A stretch of 64,000 nucleotides of DNA from Methylomonas sp. LL1 (GTDB lineage Bacteria > Pseudomonadota > Gammaproteobacteria > Methylococcales > Methylomonadaceae). The translations under genes were made by a program, and so were the position numbers. The notes below the pieces were generated by a model. It was not told where the DNA came from. It ran no database searches and saw nothing but the letters and a program-made list of their open reading frames with translations. Each line of letters begins with the position of its first letter. Within the stretch, counting starts at the first letter, position 1. Below, piece after piece: positions 18,016 through 27,423 of this stretch. The stretch covers positions 2,914,001-2,978,000 of the forward strand of contig NZ_CP064653.1 in assembly GCF_015711015.1 (NCBI RefSeq), read 5' to 3'.

Positions 18016-18093
18016 GTAGGGTACGCATCGCGTACCTTGTTGAAATTATTATATTGTCGAGGCTTGGAATTATGTATGCGATGCATACTCTAC
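18016..18093. repeat. REP pair (BIME), family B
   Basis: GTAGGGTACGCATCGCGTACC at 18016-18036, and an inverted, slightly diverged partner at 18073-18093. Both are GTAG plus a 7-bp hairpin with loop ATC. It ends 26 bp from the 3' end of the ATPase gene. Confidence 0.65.
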
Positions 18094-18119
18094 CTGGCTG
18101 ATTTTTATACAGAGCAAGA

Positions 18120-19580
18120 TTAAAATGCTTTGCCTTGAGATATTTCTAGATAATATCGATATAAAAATGGAATCTTATATAGTTTTTCTGTTTTTGCAGG
18201 TTTGAGTTCAAAGAATCCTATTTCAGATAAAGCATTAGCGATTTCTTCGCACTTTTTTTCATCAATGCTCCATATGCTCGATAATGTTTGTATATTATGC
18301 TCAGCTTTAGAGTTTTCCAAAGCCATAACATAACCTCTTAATTCTGGATGTTCCGCGAATATGGTCTGTTCTGTCCGTACTTTTGAAACTTCATTAGTTG
18401 CATTCTTGATAGCCTGTCGGCTTATTAGATTAGGCGCCTCTACGTAATGATTTCCTATATTCTGCTCCTTTCTCTCATTTGCTATAGCTTCGTTATAAAA
18501 GTGAATTAGCTCGCGAGGAGCCACATTATTCAAACCATCTTTAACTCTGCTCTTAATCCAGTTAAATGTATCTGATTGTCTCTCTCCGGTATCAACTTGC
18601 CTAGGAAATAGTTTGTAATAGAATTCTTCCTGTTGATTGTAGTCGCTTAATATTTCGTTTCTATCAACCTTGTAATATTCTAATATTTTATTATTATCTA
18701 AGCTTCGAGAAATAATAAGGTTTTTTAAGTTCCTATCTGACCATGAAATTGTGGTTGTTCTAGTGATGTGGCTAGCCTCACGAAAACCCTCATTAGTAAT
18801 TCTTTTCCATATGTCATCTCGTAGAAATATTTTGAGCCTAATATTTGTATGCTCTTCAACGTCTCTATATGCTTTAAATAATGCTCTTAGTGCATTTTTT
18901 TCAAGATCTAACGACTGATCAAAGGCAACGTCAAGCCTGTCAAATAAAATCCATGTATTTAGTTGAACCTTTTTAAGGTAGTGGTTTAGCTTCTCTATAA
19001 GTTCGTCAACTGAGGCGTAGCCTTTCTTCTCAAGTTCATCCGAGGGGGTGCGAAAAGTAATTTTTCCAGTAAGGCCTTCTGTGTTTGCTCCTCCTTCAAT
19101 CGATTCTATATCTAAAAGTCGTTTTGCGAAACGTAAGGCTTTGTTAACCAATTTTTGTAAAGTATTTTGATCGTCAATGAGTCCGGCTTCCCTTAGTTTA
19201 TCTGCAACATATTTGGCTTCATCGGTGCACAGATTTTTTTCAAGTAATTTGCTAGTGATTAACTGGCAGATGTAAATTTTCCAAAGAGTTACAAACTCAT
19301 TTTCACTGGTCGGAGGTTCGCTCGTTATGTCTGAAAAAACTGGTTTTCCAGTTGGTTTTTCAGCAGAAATTAAAATAATATTTTGATCAGGGAACAAGTT
19401 ATCTTGATTTAAAAGTAAAGTATAAAGCGCACTTTTCCCAGAACCTTTAGGGCCAAATACCACATCTACTTCACCATTCTTTAGCGACTCCCATTGTTCT
19501 GTTTTTACAAAGTAAGTAGATAATTTATCTGCTTCATTTTCAGCAACGCGGTCACCAAAAGATATTCCTTGTAAATCCAT
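18120..19580 (-). CDS. P-loop ATPase, Sll1717 family
   Basis: A 486-residue soluble ATPase. Walker A is GPKGSGKSA at residues 43-51. The Walker B-like segment is TWILFDRLD near residue 208. The start FGDRVAENEADKLSTYFVKT followed by W..L..G matches the Sll1717 family of STAND/AAA-like ATPases. The family's function is not established; related P-loop proteins occur in defence islands. The C-terminal third (IQTLSSIWSIDEKKCEEIANALSEIGFF) looks like a winged-helix or regulatory module. The coding sequence is clearly more AT-rich than neighbouring core genes, and it is bracketed by dispersed repeats on both sides, so recent acquisition is likely. It is monocistronic, with no partner effector beside it. 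Confidence 0.75.
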   Translation of the reverse strand: MDLQGISFGDRVAENEADKLSTYFVKTEQWESLKNGEVDVVFGPKGSGKSALYTLLLNQDNLFPDQNIILISAEKPTGKPVFSDITSEPPTSENEFVTLWKIYICQLITSKLLEKNLCTDEAKYVADKLREAGLIDDQNTLQKLVNKALRFAKRLLDIESIEGGANTEGLTGKITFRTPSDELEKKGYASVDELIEKLNHYLKKVQLNTWILFDRLDVAFDQSLDLEKNALRALFKAYRDVEEHTNIRLKIFLRDDIWKRITNEGFREASHITRTTTISWSDRNLKNLIISRSLDNNKILEYYKVDRNEILSDYNQQEEFYYKLFPRQVDTGERQSDTFNWIKSRVKDGLNNVAPRELIHFYNEAIANERKEQNIGNHYVEAPNLISRQAIKNATNEVSKVRTEQTIFAEHPELRGYVMALENSKAEHNIQTLSSIWSIDEKKCEEIANALSEIGFFELKPAKTEKLYKIPFLYRYYLEISQGKAF

Positions 19581-19697
19581 TATTGCCCCTTAAAAATCTT
19601 ATGAATAGTAATGAATGCTGTATGGTACGGTAATATGCTTTATGTTGTAAAACGATCAATCACAAAAAATGTGGTCAATAACTTTGTGTTCCTACAA

Positions 19698-19789
19698 GCA
19701 AGCGCAATTCGTCTGTTTTACAATTAAACCAGTTTCAAATCCGGGATGGTTTTTGTCCCGTTTGCCGCGCCGAGCACCGGAGCTTTTGT
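19698..19789 (+). repeat. Dispersed direct repeat, copy 1
   Basis: Shares order and most bases with 20102-20193 at a constant offset of 404 (GCAAGC, ATTCGTC, TTTACAA, TAAACCAGTTT, CCGGGA, TTTGCCGCGCCGAGCA). The tail CCGAGCACCGGAGCTTTTG is the inverse of the core of the 17276 repeat unit, so both regions carry the same family. Confidence 0.75.
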
Positions 19790-20101
19790 AGAGAATAGCC
19801 CGCAGGGGTGCGGAATGGATGCCGCACGTCGGCAGAGGGGCAGGGAGCCCCTTCTGTCGACCCTTTACAAAAGCGAGGAGCGCAGGGAATAAGCGGCATC
19901 CGGGTGTCTTTTCTTTTGGATACTTTTCTTTGGACAAGCAAAGAAAAGTATCTCGCCTGTCGGTGCGAGAACCGACTTCAATATAGCCGATTCCAATTTT
20001 TCTAATTTATCTCTCGCAGCAGGCTCGGTAGGATGTACTGAACGGAGTGAAACGCATCAATCGCGACCGATGCGCCTCCTTACGTCGGCTGCATCCTATA
20101 G

Positions 20102-20193
20102 GCAAGCATGATTCGTCCAATTTACAACTAAACCAGTTTTAACTCCGGGACAGTTTGGGTCCCGTTTGCCGCGCCGAGCATCGGAGCTCTTGC
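20102..20193 (+). repeat. Dispersed direct repeat, copy 2
   Basis: Second copy of 19698-19789, with scattered substitutions. Sequence after it (CCCTGTGGG...) diverges from copy 1. Confidence 0.75.
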
Positions 20194-20325
20194 GCCCTGT
20201 GGGTATTCGACGGGACAAATCGGCAGGATTGCCGATTTGCATGCGCTGCACCCTCAGTACGAAAAACAAGGATGTTTTTCGTGAAACCGACTTAAAAAAT
20301 CAATCCGTCGCGATAGCGACACAAG

Positions 20326-20595
20326 TTAAGCCGCCTCCGACCCAGCATGCAATCTACCTTGTTCTTGCAATTTCCTGCAAAGACTGCCCGGACTCAACTC
20401 CAAACCGTTTTTCCAGCACAGAGCGCCCAATTCCAGAAAAAACTGCGAAAAATATGTATTGTCCTGTAGCGGGATGACCAATTCGGTTCGTTTGTCGATC
20501 AAGGGCTGAAGATCGTAATCGCCCCAGGAATGATCTGAAAATTGCAGACGTATGATTTTGTTACCAATATGTTCGGCGTGAACGATTTTAATCAT
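20326..20595 (-). CDS. DUF2442 domain protein
   Basis: An 89-residue protein starting MIKIVHAEHIGNKIIRL. It contains the DUF2442 pattern DYDLQPLIDKRTELVIPLQD, then YFSQFFLELGALCWKNGLELSPGSL. DUF2442 proteins usually follow a DUF4160 gene, as here, and the pair is often discussed as toxin-antitoxin-like, without proof. I start at the ATG at 20595, which has a GGAG site eight bases upstream. The frame continues upstream without a stop into DUF4160 sequence, so a fusion is also readable. The tail after KLQEQGRL is a few residues longer than usual. Confidence 0.75.
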   Translation of the reverse strand: MIKIVHAEHIGNKIIRLQFSDHSWGDYDLQPLIDKRTELVIPLQDNTYFSQFFLELGALCWKNGLELSPGSLCRKLQEQGRLHAGSEAA

Positions 20596-20832
20596 TGTCG
20601 GCTCCGGCGATGCGTTGCAAGGTTTTAGCTGGACTGCAAGTTGCCAATCGTTCATGAGTTCCTGTTGGTGCTCCTTAACCCAATCTCGAACCAGTTTAAC
20701 GGCCTTGTTTGGCAGACTGCCTTCCGTTTTCGATACCAATCAGCGCTTCGTGGCCCTGATATTCGACATGGAAATGTGGTGGATTATGATCGTCATGATG
20801 TAAATGCCGAAAAAATACGAGATTACAGGCAT
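20596..20832 (-). pseudogene. DUF4160 gene broken by two frameshifts
   Basis: The minus strand from the ATG at 20832 begins MPVISYFFGIYI, the normal DUF4160 start. The core HHDDHNPPHFHVEYQGHEAL continues only in another frame. The end NKAVKLVRDWVKEHQQELMNDW is back in the first frame and runs into DUF2442. Read straight, the first frame hits TGA after about 30 codons. So two indels, which cancel each other, have destroyed the domain's middle. Sequencing error is possible but would need two events. Confidence 0.7.
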
Positions 20833-20884
20833 GATCGGCAAATTTAGACAGACCGGAAAAACGTAGGTTTATCGGTCACAATCA

Positions 20885-22324
20885 TTACCCCTTCACCTTC
20901 TCAATCAGCATCTTATTCACTTCCCCAGGATTGGCCTTGCCTTGGGTTTCCTTCATGACTTGGCCGACCAGCGCCATCAGCGCCTTGTCTTTACCTGCCC
21001 GATATTGCTCGACCGGACCAGGGTTTGCGGCAATCACTTTGTCGACGATGGCTTCGATCGCGCCGGTGTCGGTGATTTGCTTCAGGCCTTCCTGCTCGAT
21101 GATTTCATCCGCGGTTGCCGTGCCGTTCCACAGTTTTTCAAACACCTGCTTGGCGATCTTGCCGGAGATGGTGTTGTCGGCGATGCGTTTTAACAGGCCT
21201 GCCAAACGTTCGGCGCTGACCGGGCAATCGGCGATTTCAAGGCTTGCTTTGTTCAAAGCGCCCAGCACGTCCCCGGTTAGCCAGTTGCCTGCCAATTTGG
21301 CTTCGCCGCCGGATTGTTCCACTACGGCTTCGTAAAAGTCAGCCAGTTCGCGCGACGAAGTCAGCGTGGAGGCGCTTTCGTTGTCCAGGCCGTATTGATC
21401 GAGAAAACGCTGTTTCTTGGCGGCCGGCAATTCCGGCAGCGTGGCGCGGATTTCGGTTTTCAAGGATTCTTCGATCAATACCGGCAACAGGTCGGGATCG
21501 GGGAAGTAGCGGTAGTCGTTGGCTTCTTCCTTGCTGCGCATGGAGCGGGTTTCGTCCTTGTTGGCATCGTAAAGCCGGGTTTCCTGGACAACTTTGCCGC
21601 CGCCCTCGATCAAGTCGATTTGGCGTTCGATTTCGTAGTTGATGGCTTTTTCGACGAAACGGAAGGAGTTGATGTTCTTGATTTCGGCGCGGGTACCGAA
21701 TTCTTTTTGGCCTTTGGGGCGCACCGAGACGTTGGCGTCGCAGCGGAACGAGCCTTCCTGCATGTTGCCGTCGCAGATTTCCAGATAACGTACCAGTTCG
21801 TGCAGCTTGCGCATGTAGGCCACGGCTTCCTTGGCGGAACGCATATCCGGTTCGGAGACGATTTCCAGCAGCGGCGTGCCGGCGCGGTTGAGGTCGATAC
21901 CGGTCAGGCCATGGAAGTCTTCGTGCAAGGATTTGCCGGCGTCCTCTTCCAAGTGAGCGCGGGTGATGCCGATGCGTTTAGTCTCGCCGTCGACGTCGAT
22001 GTCCAGATGGCCGTTGCCGACGATGGGCAATTCGAACTGGCTGATCTGGTAGCCTTTCGGTAAATCCGGGTAGAAGTAGTTTTTACGGGCAAACACCGAG
22101 TGCGGGGCGATTTCGGCGTCGATGGCCAGGCCGAAGGTCACGGCCTTGCGCACTGCATCTTTATTCAACACCGGCAATACGCCGGGCAAACCCAGATCGA
22201 CCGCGCAAGCTTGGGTGTTGGGTTCGGCGCCGTAAGTGGTAGCGGCGCCGGAGAAGATTTTGGATTTGGTGGAGAGTTGGGTGTGGATTTCCAGGCCGAT
22301 GACGGCTTCCCATTGTGAGTTCAT
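20885..22324 (-). CDS. gatB: Asp/Glu-tRNA amidotransferase subunit B
   Basis: A 479-residue GatB, normal length. With GatA and GatC it converts misacylated Asp-tRNA(Asn) and Glu-tRNA(Gln) to the amide forms; GatB holds the kinase site that activates the acyl group. Visible are [13 protein letters not shown] at the start, NLNRAG-like [17 protein letters not shown] near residue 160, [14 protein letters not shown] near 195, and the C-terminal YqeY-like tRNA-binding region ([20 protein letters not shown]). It is the last gene of gatC-gatA-uma2-gatB on this strand. Start at the ATG at 22324, with AAAGGAAACC upstream. Confidence 0.97.
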   Translation of the reverse strand: MNSQWEAVIGLEIHTQLSTKSKIFSGAATTYGAEPNTQACAVDLGLPGVLPVLNKDAVRKAVTFGLAIDAEIAPHSVFARKNYFYPDLPKGYQISQFELPIVGNGHLDIDVDGETKRIGITRAHLEEDAGKSLHEDFHGLTGIDLNRAGTPLLEIVSEPDMRSAKEAVAYMRKLHELVRYLEICDGNMQEGSFRCDANVSVRPKGQKEFGTRAEIKNINSFRFVEKAINYEIERQIDLIEGGGKVVQETRLYDANKDETRSMRSKEEANDYRYFPDPDLLPVLIEESLKTEIRATLPELPAAKKQRFLDQYGLDNESASTLTSSRELADFYEAVVEQSGGEAKLAGNWLTGDVLGALNKASLEIADCPVSAERLAGLLKRIADNTISGKIAKQVFEKLWNGTATADEIIEQEGLKQITDTGAIEAIVDKVIAANPGPVEQYRAGKDKALMALVGQVMKETQGKANPGEVNKMLIEKVKG

Positions 22325-22343
22325 TCTTGGTTTCCTTTATAGC

Positions 22344-22946
22344 TTATTCGGCAAAAACGTCGTTCAGGTCGATTTGCAGGTCGGGGAATAAATGCGGAAT
22401 GGCGATTTCGTTGCCGGGGTACAGTGCGCGCAATTGGTATTTACCGTGCTCGTCCAGCACGAATTGCTGCACGATTTGTTCGTAGGGAAATACCAACCAA
22501 TATTCACTGACGCCGCTTTCTTCGTATAAATCGAATTTCAGGCGGACTTCTTTGCGGCTATTGCCGGGCGACAAGACTTCGATGATCCAGTCCGGCGCGC
22601 CATCGCAGCCTTGTTCAGTCAGTTTGTCCTTGTCGCAGATCACGCACAGATCGGGCTGCACGACGCTAAAGGCTTCGCCATTTTTCAGTAGCGATTTGCG
22701 GCGGTCGTAAAGTTTGACGTCGAAGGGGGCAATAAAGACTTCACAGCTTTTGCGCAAGAAGTAGTTGTCAATCGGCCGCAGTAACTTAAGCGCGATCCTT
22801 TGATGCTTGACATTTGGTGCCGGCGACATCGCCATGATCTTGCCCTTGATCAGCTCGACCGATTCTTCGAGCTGCCAAGTCAAATAATCGGCATAGCTGT
22901 AGGTACCGTTGGGGTCGAGTTGCGATAATTGCGTGATAGGCGCCAT
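22344..22946 (-). CDS. Uma2 family restriction endonuclease-like protein
   Basis: A 200-residue protein of the Uma2 (DUF820) family, which has the PD-(D/E)xK nuclease fold. The putative site is VQPDLCVICD (Asp near residue 116), DWIIEVLSPGNSRKE (Glu near 141), and the lysine in RLKFDLYEESGVSEYWLV. Family members are abundant in cyanobacteria and some gammaproteobacteria and are of unknown role, with nuclease activity assumed rather than shown. It sits between gatA (13 bp upstream) and gatB (19 bp downstream), all in one direction, so it is probably carried on the gat transcript. That is an unusual insertion. All expected active-site residues are present. Confidence 0.88.
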   Translation of the reverse strand: MAPITQLSQLDPNGTYSYADYLTWQLEESVELIKGKIMAMSPAPNVKHQRIALKLLRPIDNYFLRKSCEVFIAPFDVKLYDRRKSLLKNGEAFSVVQPDLCVICDKDKLTEQGCDGAPDWIIEVLSPGNSRKEVRLKFDLYEESGVSEYWLVFPYEQIVQQFVLDEHGKYQLRALYPGNEIAIPHLFPDLQIDLNDVFAE

Positions 22947-22959
22947 GTTGCCTCCCGTG

Positions 22960-24411
22960 CTATTCGTAGCCTTTTGGTATTTGCAGGTGCCAGCCGGTGA
23001 CTTGCTGATAGCGGTGCCCGATATTCAACAACTTGGCTTCACTGAAGTAGTTGCCGATCACATGCAAACCCACCGGTTTGCCGTCGACGAATCCGGCCGG
23101 AATCGACATCGCCGGCAAACCGGCCAGATTGATGGCGATGGTGTAAATATCCTCCAAATACATCTGGACGGGGTCGCTGGTCTTTTCGCCGATACGGAAC
23201 GCGGTGCCGGGCGAAACCGGCCCCATCAGCACATCGACTTCCGACAAAGCGCGTTTGAAATCGTCGCTGATCAGGCGGCGCACTTGTTGCGCCTTTAAAT
23301 AATAGGCATCGTAATAACCGGCGGACAGCGCATAGGTGCCCATCAGAATCCGCCGTTTGACTTCGGCGCCGAAAGCTTCGCCGCGCGAACGGGTGTAGAG
23401 GTCGGTCAAATCTTCCGGATTTTGGCAGCGGTAGCCGAAGCGCACGCCGTCGTAACGCGACAGATTGGAGGAACATTCAGCCGAGGCGATCACGTAATAA
23501 GCCGGAATCGCCAGATTCAGGTTAGGCATGTCCACTTCTTTAACTTCGGCGCCCAGTTTACGGTATTCGTCCACTGCGGCGTGAATCGCCGCCGCCATTT
23601 GGCTGTCGAGTTCGGCGCTGAAAAACTGTTTCGGCAAGCCAATTTTCAAGCCTTGCAGGCTGTCGTTCAGGCCGGCGCTGTAATCCGGCACCGGCTGGTC
23701 GACGCTGGTGGAATCCTTGGGGTCGAAGCCGGCCATGACTTGCATCAACAAGGCGGCGTCTTCGGCGCTACGCGCCATCGGCCCGCCTTGATCCAGACTG
23801 GATGCATAAGCGATCATGCCGTAACGCGATACCCGGCCGTAAGTCGGTTTCAAGCCGGTGATACCGCAAAAAGCCGCCGGCTGACGAATGGAACCACCGG
23901 TATCGGTACCGGTTGCCGCCGGCGCCAAACGCGCGGCGATAGCCGCCGCCGAACCGCCCGAAGAACCACCGGGTACGCAGTCGGTGTCCCAGGGGTTGCG
24001 CACCGGGCCGTAGAAGCTGTTCTCGTTGGATGAGCCCATCGCAAACTCGTCCATGTTCAATTTGCCCAGCATCACCGCACCGGTTTGGTTGAAATGATCA
24101 ACCACGGTCGCGTCGTAAGGGGCAATGAAGTTATCCAGCATTTTAGAGCCGCAGCTGGTTTTAGCACCTAGAGTACAAAAAATATCTTTTTGGGCGACAG
24201 GAATTCCGGTTAATGCCGCGCCACTACCGGCGGCCAATAATTGATCGGCCGCCCGCGCCTGTTGCAATGAGCTGTCTTCACAAACCGTGATAAAGGCGTT
24301 CAAGGTTTCGTGCTGTTTAATTCGGCTCAAAAAACTTTGCGTCAACTCCACGCTGGAAAATTGTTTGCCGCGCAGTCCGGCGGCCAATTCGGCAAGGGTC
24401 TTGTTATACAT
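22960..24411 (-). CDS. gatA: Asp/Glu-tRNA amidotransferase subunit A
   Basis: A 483-residue GatA of the amidase-signature family. It releases ammonia from glutamine for the amidotransferase. The catalytic Lys lies in [10 protein letters not shown] near residue 75, and the Ser-cisSer pair in the glycine/serine-rich [13 protein letters not shown] and [12 protein letters not shown] (about residues 150-180). [16 protein letters not shown] follows. The start at 24411 is 8 bp after the gatC stop, so gatC and gatA form an operon. No unusual feature within the chain. Confidence 0.97.
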   Translation of the reverse strand: MYNKTLAELAAGLRGKQFSSVELTQSFLSRIKQHETLNAFITVCEDSSLQQARAADQLLAAGSGAALTGIPVAQKDIFCTLGAKTSCGSKMLDNFIAPYDATVVDHFNQTGAVMLGKLNMDEFAMGSSNENSFYGPVRNPWDTDCVPGGSSGGSAAAIAARLAPAATGTDTGGSIRQPAAFCGITGLKPTYGRVSRYGMIAYASSLDQGGPMARSAEDAALLMQVMAGFDPKDSTSVDQPVPDYSAGLNDSLQGLKIGLPKQFFSAELDSQMAAAIHAAVDEYRKLGAEVKEVDMPNLNLAIPAYYVIASAECSSNLSRYDGVRFGYRCQNPEDLTDLYTRSRGEAFGAEVKRRILMGTYALSAGYYDAYYLKAQQVRRLISDDFKRALSEVDVLMGPVSPGTAFRIGEKTSDPVQMYLEDIYTIAINLAGLPAMSIPAGFVDGKPVGLHVIGNYFSEAKLLNIGHRYQQVTGWHLQIPKGYE

Positions 24412-24419
24412 GGCTGTCC

Positions 24420-24710
24420 TTATTCAATAACTTTGGGAACCAGATACAGTCCGGCCTCGGTTTGCGGGGCGATTTTTTGAAAGTGTTCCCGTTGATCGGC
24501 TTCGGTAACAACATCCTCGCGCAAGCGCTGCATCTGATCCAAGGGATGCGCCATCGGCGACACAGCGTCGGTATTCAATTGCCCCATTTGGGTCATTAAA
24601 TCCAGAATACTGGATAAGTCCTTGGCATAGCTATCTATCTGGTGTTCTTCAATGCCCAACCTGGCAAGGTGGGCGATTTTTTTCACGTCACTGGCCGTCA
24701 ACGACATCAT
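24420..24710 (-). CDS. gatC: Asp/Glu-tRNA amidotransferase subunit C
   Basis: A 96-residue GatC, the belt that holds GatA and GatB together. It shows [18 protein letters not shown] at the start, the central [17 protein letters not shown], then [16 protein letters not shown]. The start is TTG-ATG-ATG; I take the first ATG (24710) because GGAG lies five bases ahead. It heads the gat operon and is divergent from mreB, the two starts being 104 bp apart. Confidence 0.95.
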   Translation of the reverse strand: MMSLTASDVKKIAHLARLGIEEHQIDSYAKDLSSILDLMTQMGQLNTDAVSPMAHPLDQMQRLREDVVTEADQREHFQKIAPQTEAGLYLVPKVIE

Positions 24711-24742
24711 CAAAGCTCCATGTTAAGTAATGCAAACTATGA

Positions 24743-25858
<1,116 letters not shown>

Positions 25859-25892
25859 CCCTCCGACTCCAACCCTACTGACGCTTATCAAG

Positions 25893-25918
25893 AACAGCTC
25901 GGTTTCCGGGCTGTTTTT
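25893..25918 (+). terminator. Terminator between mreB and mreC
   Basis: AACAGCTCGG pairs with CCGGGCTGTT (one G-T pair) around a TTT loop, followed by TTT. It lies 34 bp after the mreB stop. It probably attenuates rather than abolishes read-through into mreC. Confidence 0.75.
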
Positions 25919-26049
25919 CAATATTTACCACCCCAATCGATTGGCAACAGCATCCACTCAATTTGTTGCTATGGTAGTATTTAGCCCCATTCATAGACAC
26001 GCACTTTTATAGCCGTGATTGTCATTCCATTGTTCCTAGAGGTCTTGCC

Positions 26050-26943
26050 ATAAAACTCTTATTTGCCCAAGGCCCTTCACTTAATACACGCCTGTTAGTC
26101 GCGGTATTGGCCTCGATCGCACTATTGGTGACCGATCATAGGACACAACGCCTTAACCCGCTTCGTTCCGTGCTGTCACTAGCTACCTATCCGTTACAAG
26201 TATTGGCCAGCCTGCCGGTCGATAGCCTTAAATCGCTGTCGGACACGGTGATTTCCTATGTTGAACTGCAAAAAGAAAATCAGCGTCTAAAGCAAAACCA
26301 ACTGATCAACGACGCCAAACTACTGAAACTGGAAACGCTGGAAAAGGAAAATATTCGCCTGCGAGTCTTATTGGAAAACTCCTTCCAACTGGGCGAGCAA
26401 GTTTTGATCGCCGAATTGCTCTCGGTAAAATTGGCGCCCTACGAACATACGGTAGTCGTCAACAAAGGCTCGCGCTTTGGCGTCCACCCCGAACAACCGG
26501 TACTGGATGCCAACGGCATCGTCGGCCAGGTGATTCGCGCCCTACCTTCCAGCTCGGAAGTCATGCTGATTACCGACCCCGACCACGCCATTCCGGTGGA
26601 AGTCAACCGTAACGGCTTGCGAACCATTGCTTTCGGCACCGGCCAACCGAATCGGCTGCATTTGCCGTTTTTAGCCAATAACGCCGACATCGTTCCCGGC
26701 GATTTGCTGGTGACGTCCGGTTTGGGCGGCGTATTTCCAGCCGGTTATCCCGTTGCCGTGGTCGACAAATTCGAAACCCGCCCGGATAAATCGTTCGCCA
26801 ATATTTACGCCACCCCCAAGGCCAGACTGGACACCAGCCGCGAGTTTCTAATCGTCTGGAGTGATTCCACGCCGGTGGTATTGGGCGAACCCAAAACCAT
26901 TCCCCAGGCAGAACAGCCGGAAGCCGAGCATGCCAGCCCATAA
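26050..26943 (+). CDS. mreC: Rod shape-determining protein MreC, apparent AUA start
   Basis: MreC is a bitopic periplasmic scaffold that links MreB/MreD to the penicillin-binding proteins. After the membrane helix come a coiled coil (VISYVELQKENQRLKQNQ... to about residue 110) and the beta-barrel domain with the conserved GIVGQVIRALPSSSEVMLITD. The first standard start codon is a TTG at 26107, which would cut the membrane helix in two. The family's usual N-terminus reads on in frame upstream as KLLFAQGPSL and TRLLVAVLASIALLVTDHR, starting with ATA at 26050-26052. An AGAGG site lies seven bases before it. I therefore annotate an AUA start, 297 residues; a sequence error (ATG read as ATA) is the alternative. 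Confidence 0.75.
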   Translation: MKLLFAQGPSLNTRLLVAVLASIALLVTDHRTQRLNPLRSVLSLATYPLQVLASLPVDSLKSLSDTVISYVELQKENQRLKQNQLINDAKLLKLETLEKENIRLRVLLENSFQLGEQVLIAELLSVKLAPYEHTVVVNKGSRFGVHPEQPVLDANGIVGQVIRALPSSSEVMLITDPDHAIPVEVNRNGLRTIAFGTGQPNRLHLPFLANNADIVPGDLLVTSGLGGVFPAGYPVAVVDKFETRPDKSFANIYATPKARLDTSREFLIVWSDSTPVVLGEPKTIPQAEQPEAEHASP

Positions 26944-27421
26944 CCCTTTCGCCGCCATTTATTTTATTCTGACCTTGGCTGCCGCCATGATGCTAAGGGT
27001 CATGTCCCTTTTCCCCGGCATGGATGAATTTAATCCGGACTGGATCGTACTGGTCTTGATTTACTGGTCCATTGCCTTGCCCGAGCGCGTTGGCGTGTTT
27101 ACCGCATTTTGGGTTGGCTTGCTGACCGATGTGCTGACCGGTCATTTGCTGGGCCAACACGCGTTGATCTACGCCTTGATTAGCTTTTTAAGCATCAAGG
27201 AGCATCGGCGATTACGTCAGTTTCCGCTGCCGCAACAATGTCTGTTCGTACTTTTCTGTTTAGTATGCGGACAAAGCTTGATCTTTGGCATGGAAAGCAT
27301 GCAAGCGCCCAATCGGCTACCGTTATCATTTTGGTACCCAGTCATCACCGGCACCCTGGCATGGCCACTGGTTTTCCTGGTACTACGCGCGGTCAGAGTG
27401 CTGGCGCGTATCAGCGGATAA
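26930..27421 (+). CDS. mreD: Rod shape-determining protein MreD
   Basis: A 163-residue inner-membrane protein with five hydrophobic segments, the usual MreD size. Typical is DWIVLVLIYWSIALPERVG near residue 37, followed by LTDVLTGHLLGQHALIYAL. It partners MreC and RodA in cell elongation. I start at the ATG at 26930, inside the last codons of mreC (14-bp overlap) with GGAAG upstream, so it is probably translationally coupled. The open frame extends further back in another reading of mreC and is not used. Confidence 0.93.
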   Translation: MPAHNPFAAIYFILTLAAAMMLRVMSLFPGMDEFNPDWIVLVLIYWSIALPERVGVFTAFWVGLLTDVLTGHLLGQHALIYALISFLSIKEHRRLRQFPLPQQCLFVLFCLVCGQSLIFGMESMQAPNRLPLSFWYPVITGTLAWPLVFLVLRAVRVLARISG

Positions 27422-27423
27422 CC

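Larger units (their letters stand above)
17048..18119. other. Gene-free repeat-rich spacer
   Basis: About 1.07 kb with no supported gene. It carries a 24-bp palindrome (17186-17209), two tandem copies of a 256-bp unit each ending in a REP pair, a third partial copy, and a second REP family. Small open frames here run through the repeats and are not credible. Each repeat is listed separately. Confidence 0.8.
19581..20325. other. Gene-free spacer with dispersed repeats
   Basis: 745 bp without a supported gene. It has two diverged copies of a repeat about 92 bp long (19698-19789 and 20102-20193) and a segment at 20029-20100 whose ends AGGATGTA and TGCATCCT are near-complementary. Open frames here are short and run through the repeats. 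Confidence 0.7.

Noticed and set aside
21314..22063. 249-codon frame antisense to gatB
   Set aside because: Mirror frame of a GC-rich core gene; gatB on the other strand is certain. The antisense frame at 23422-24033 in gatA is rejected for the same reason.
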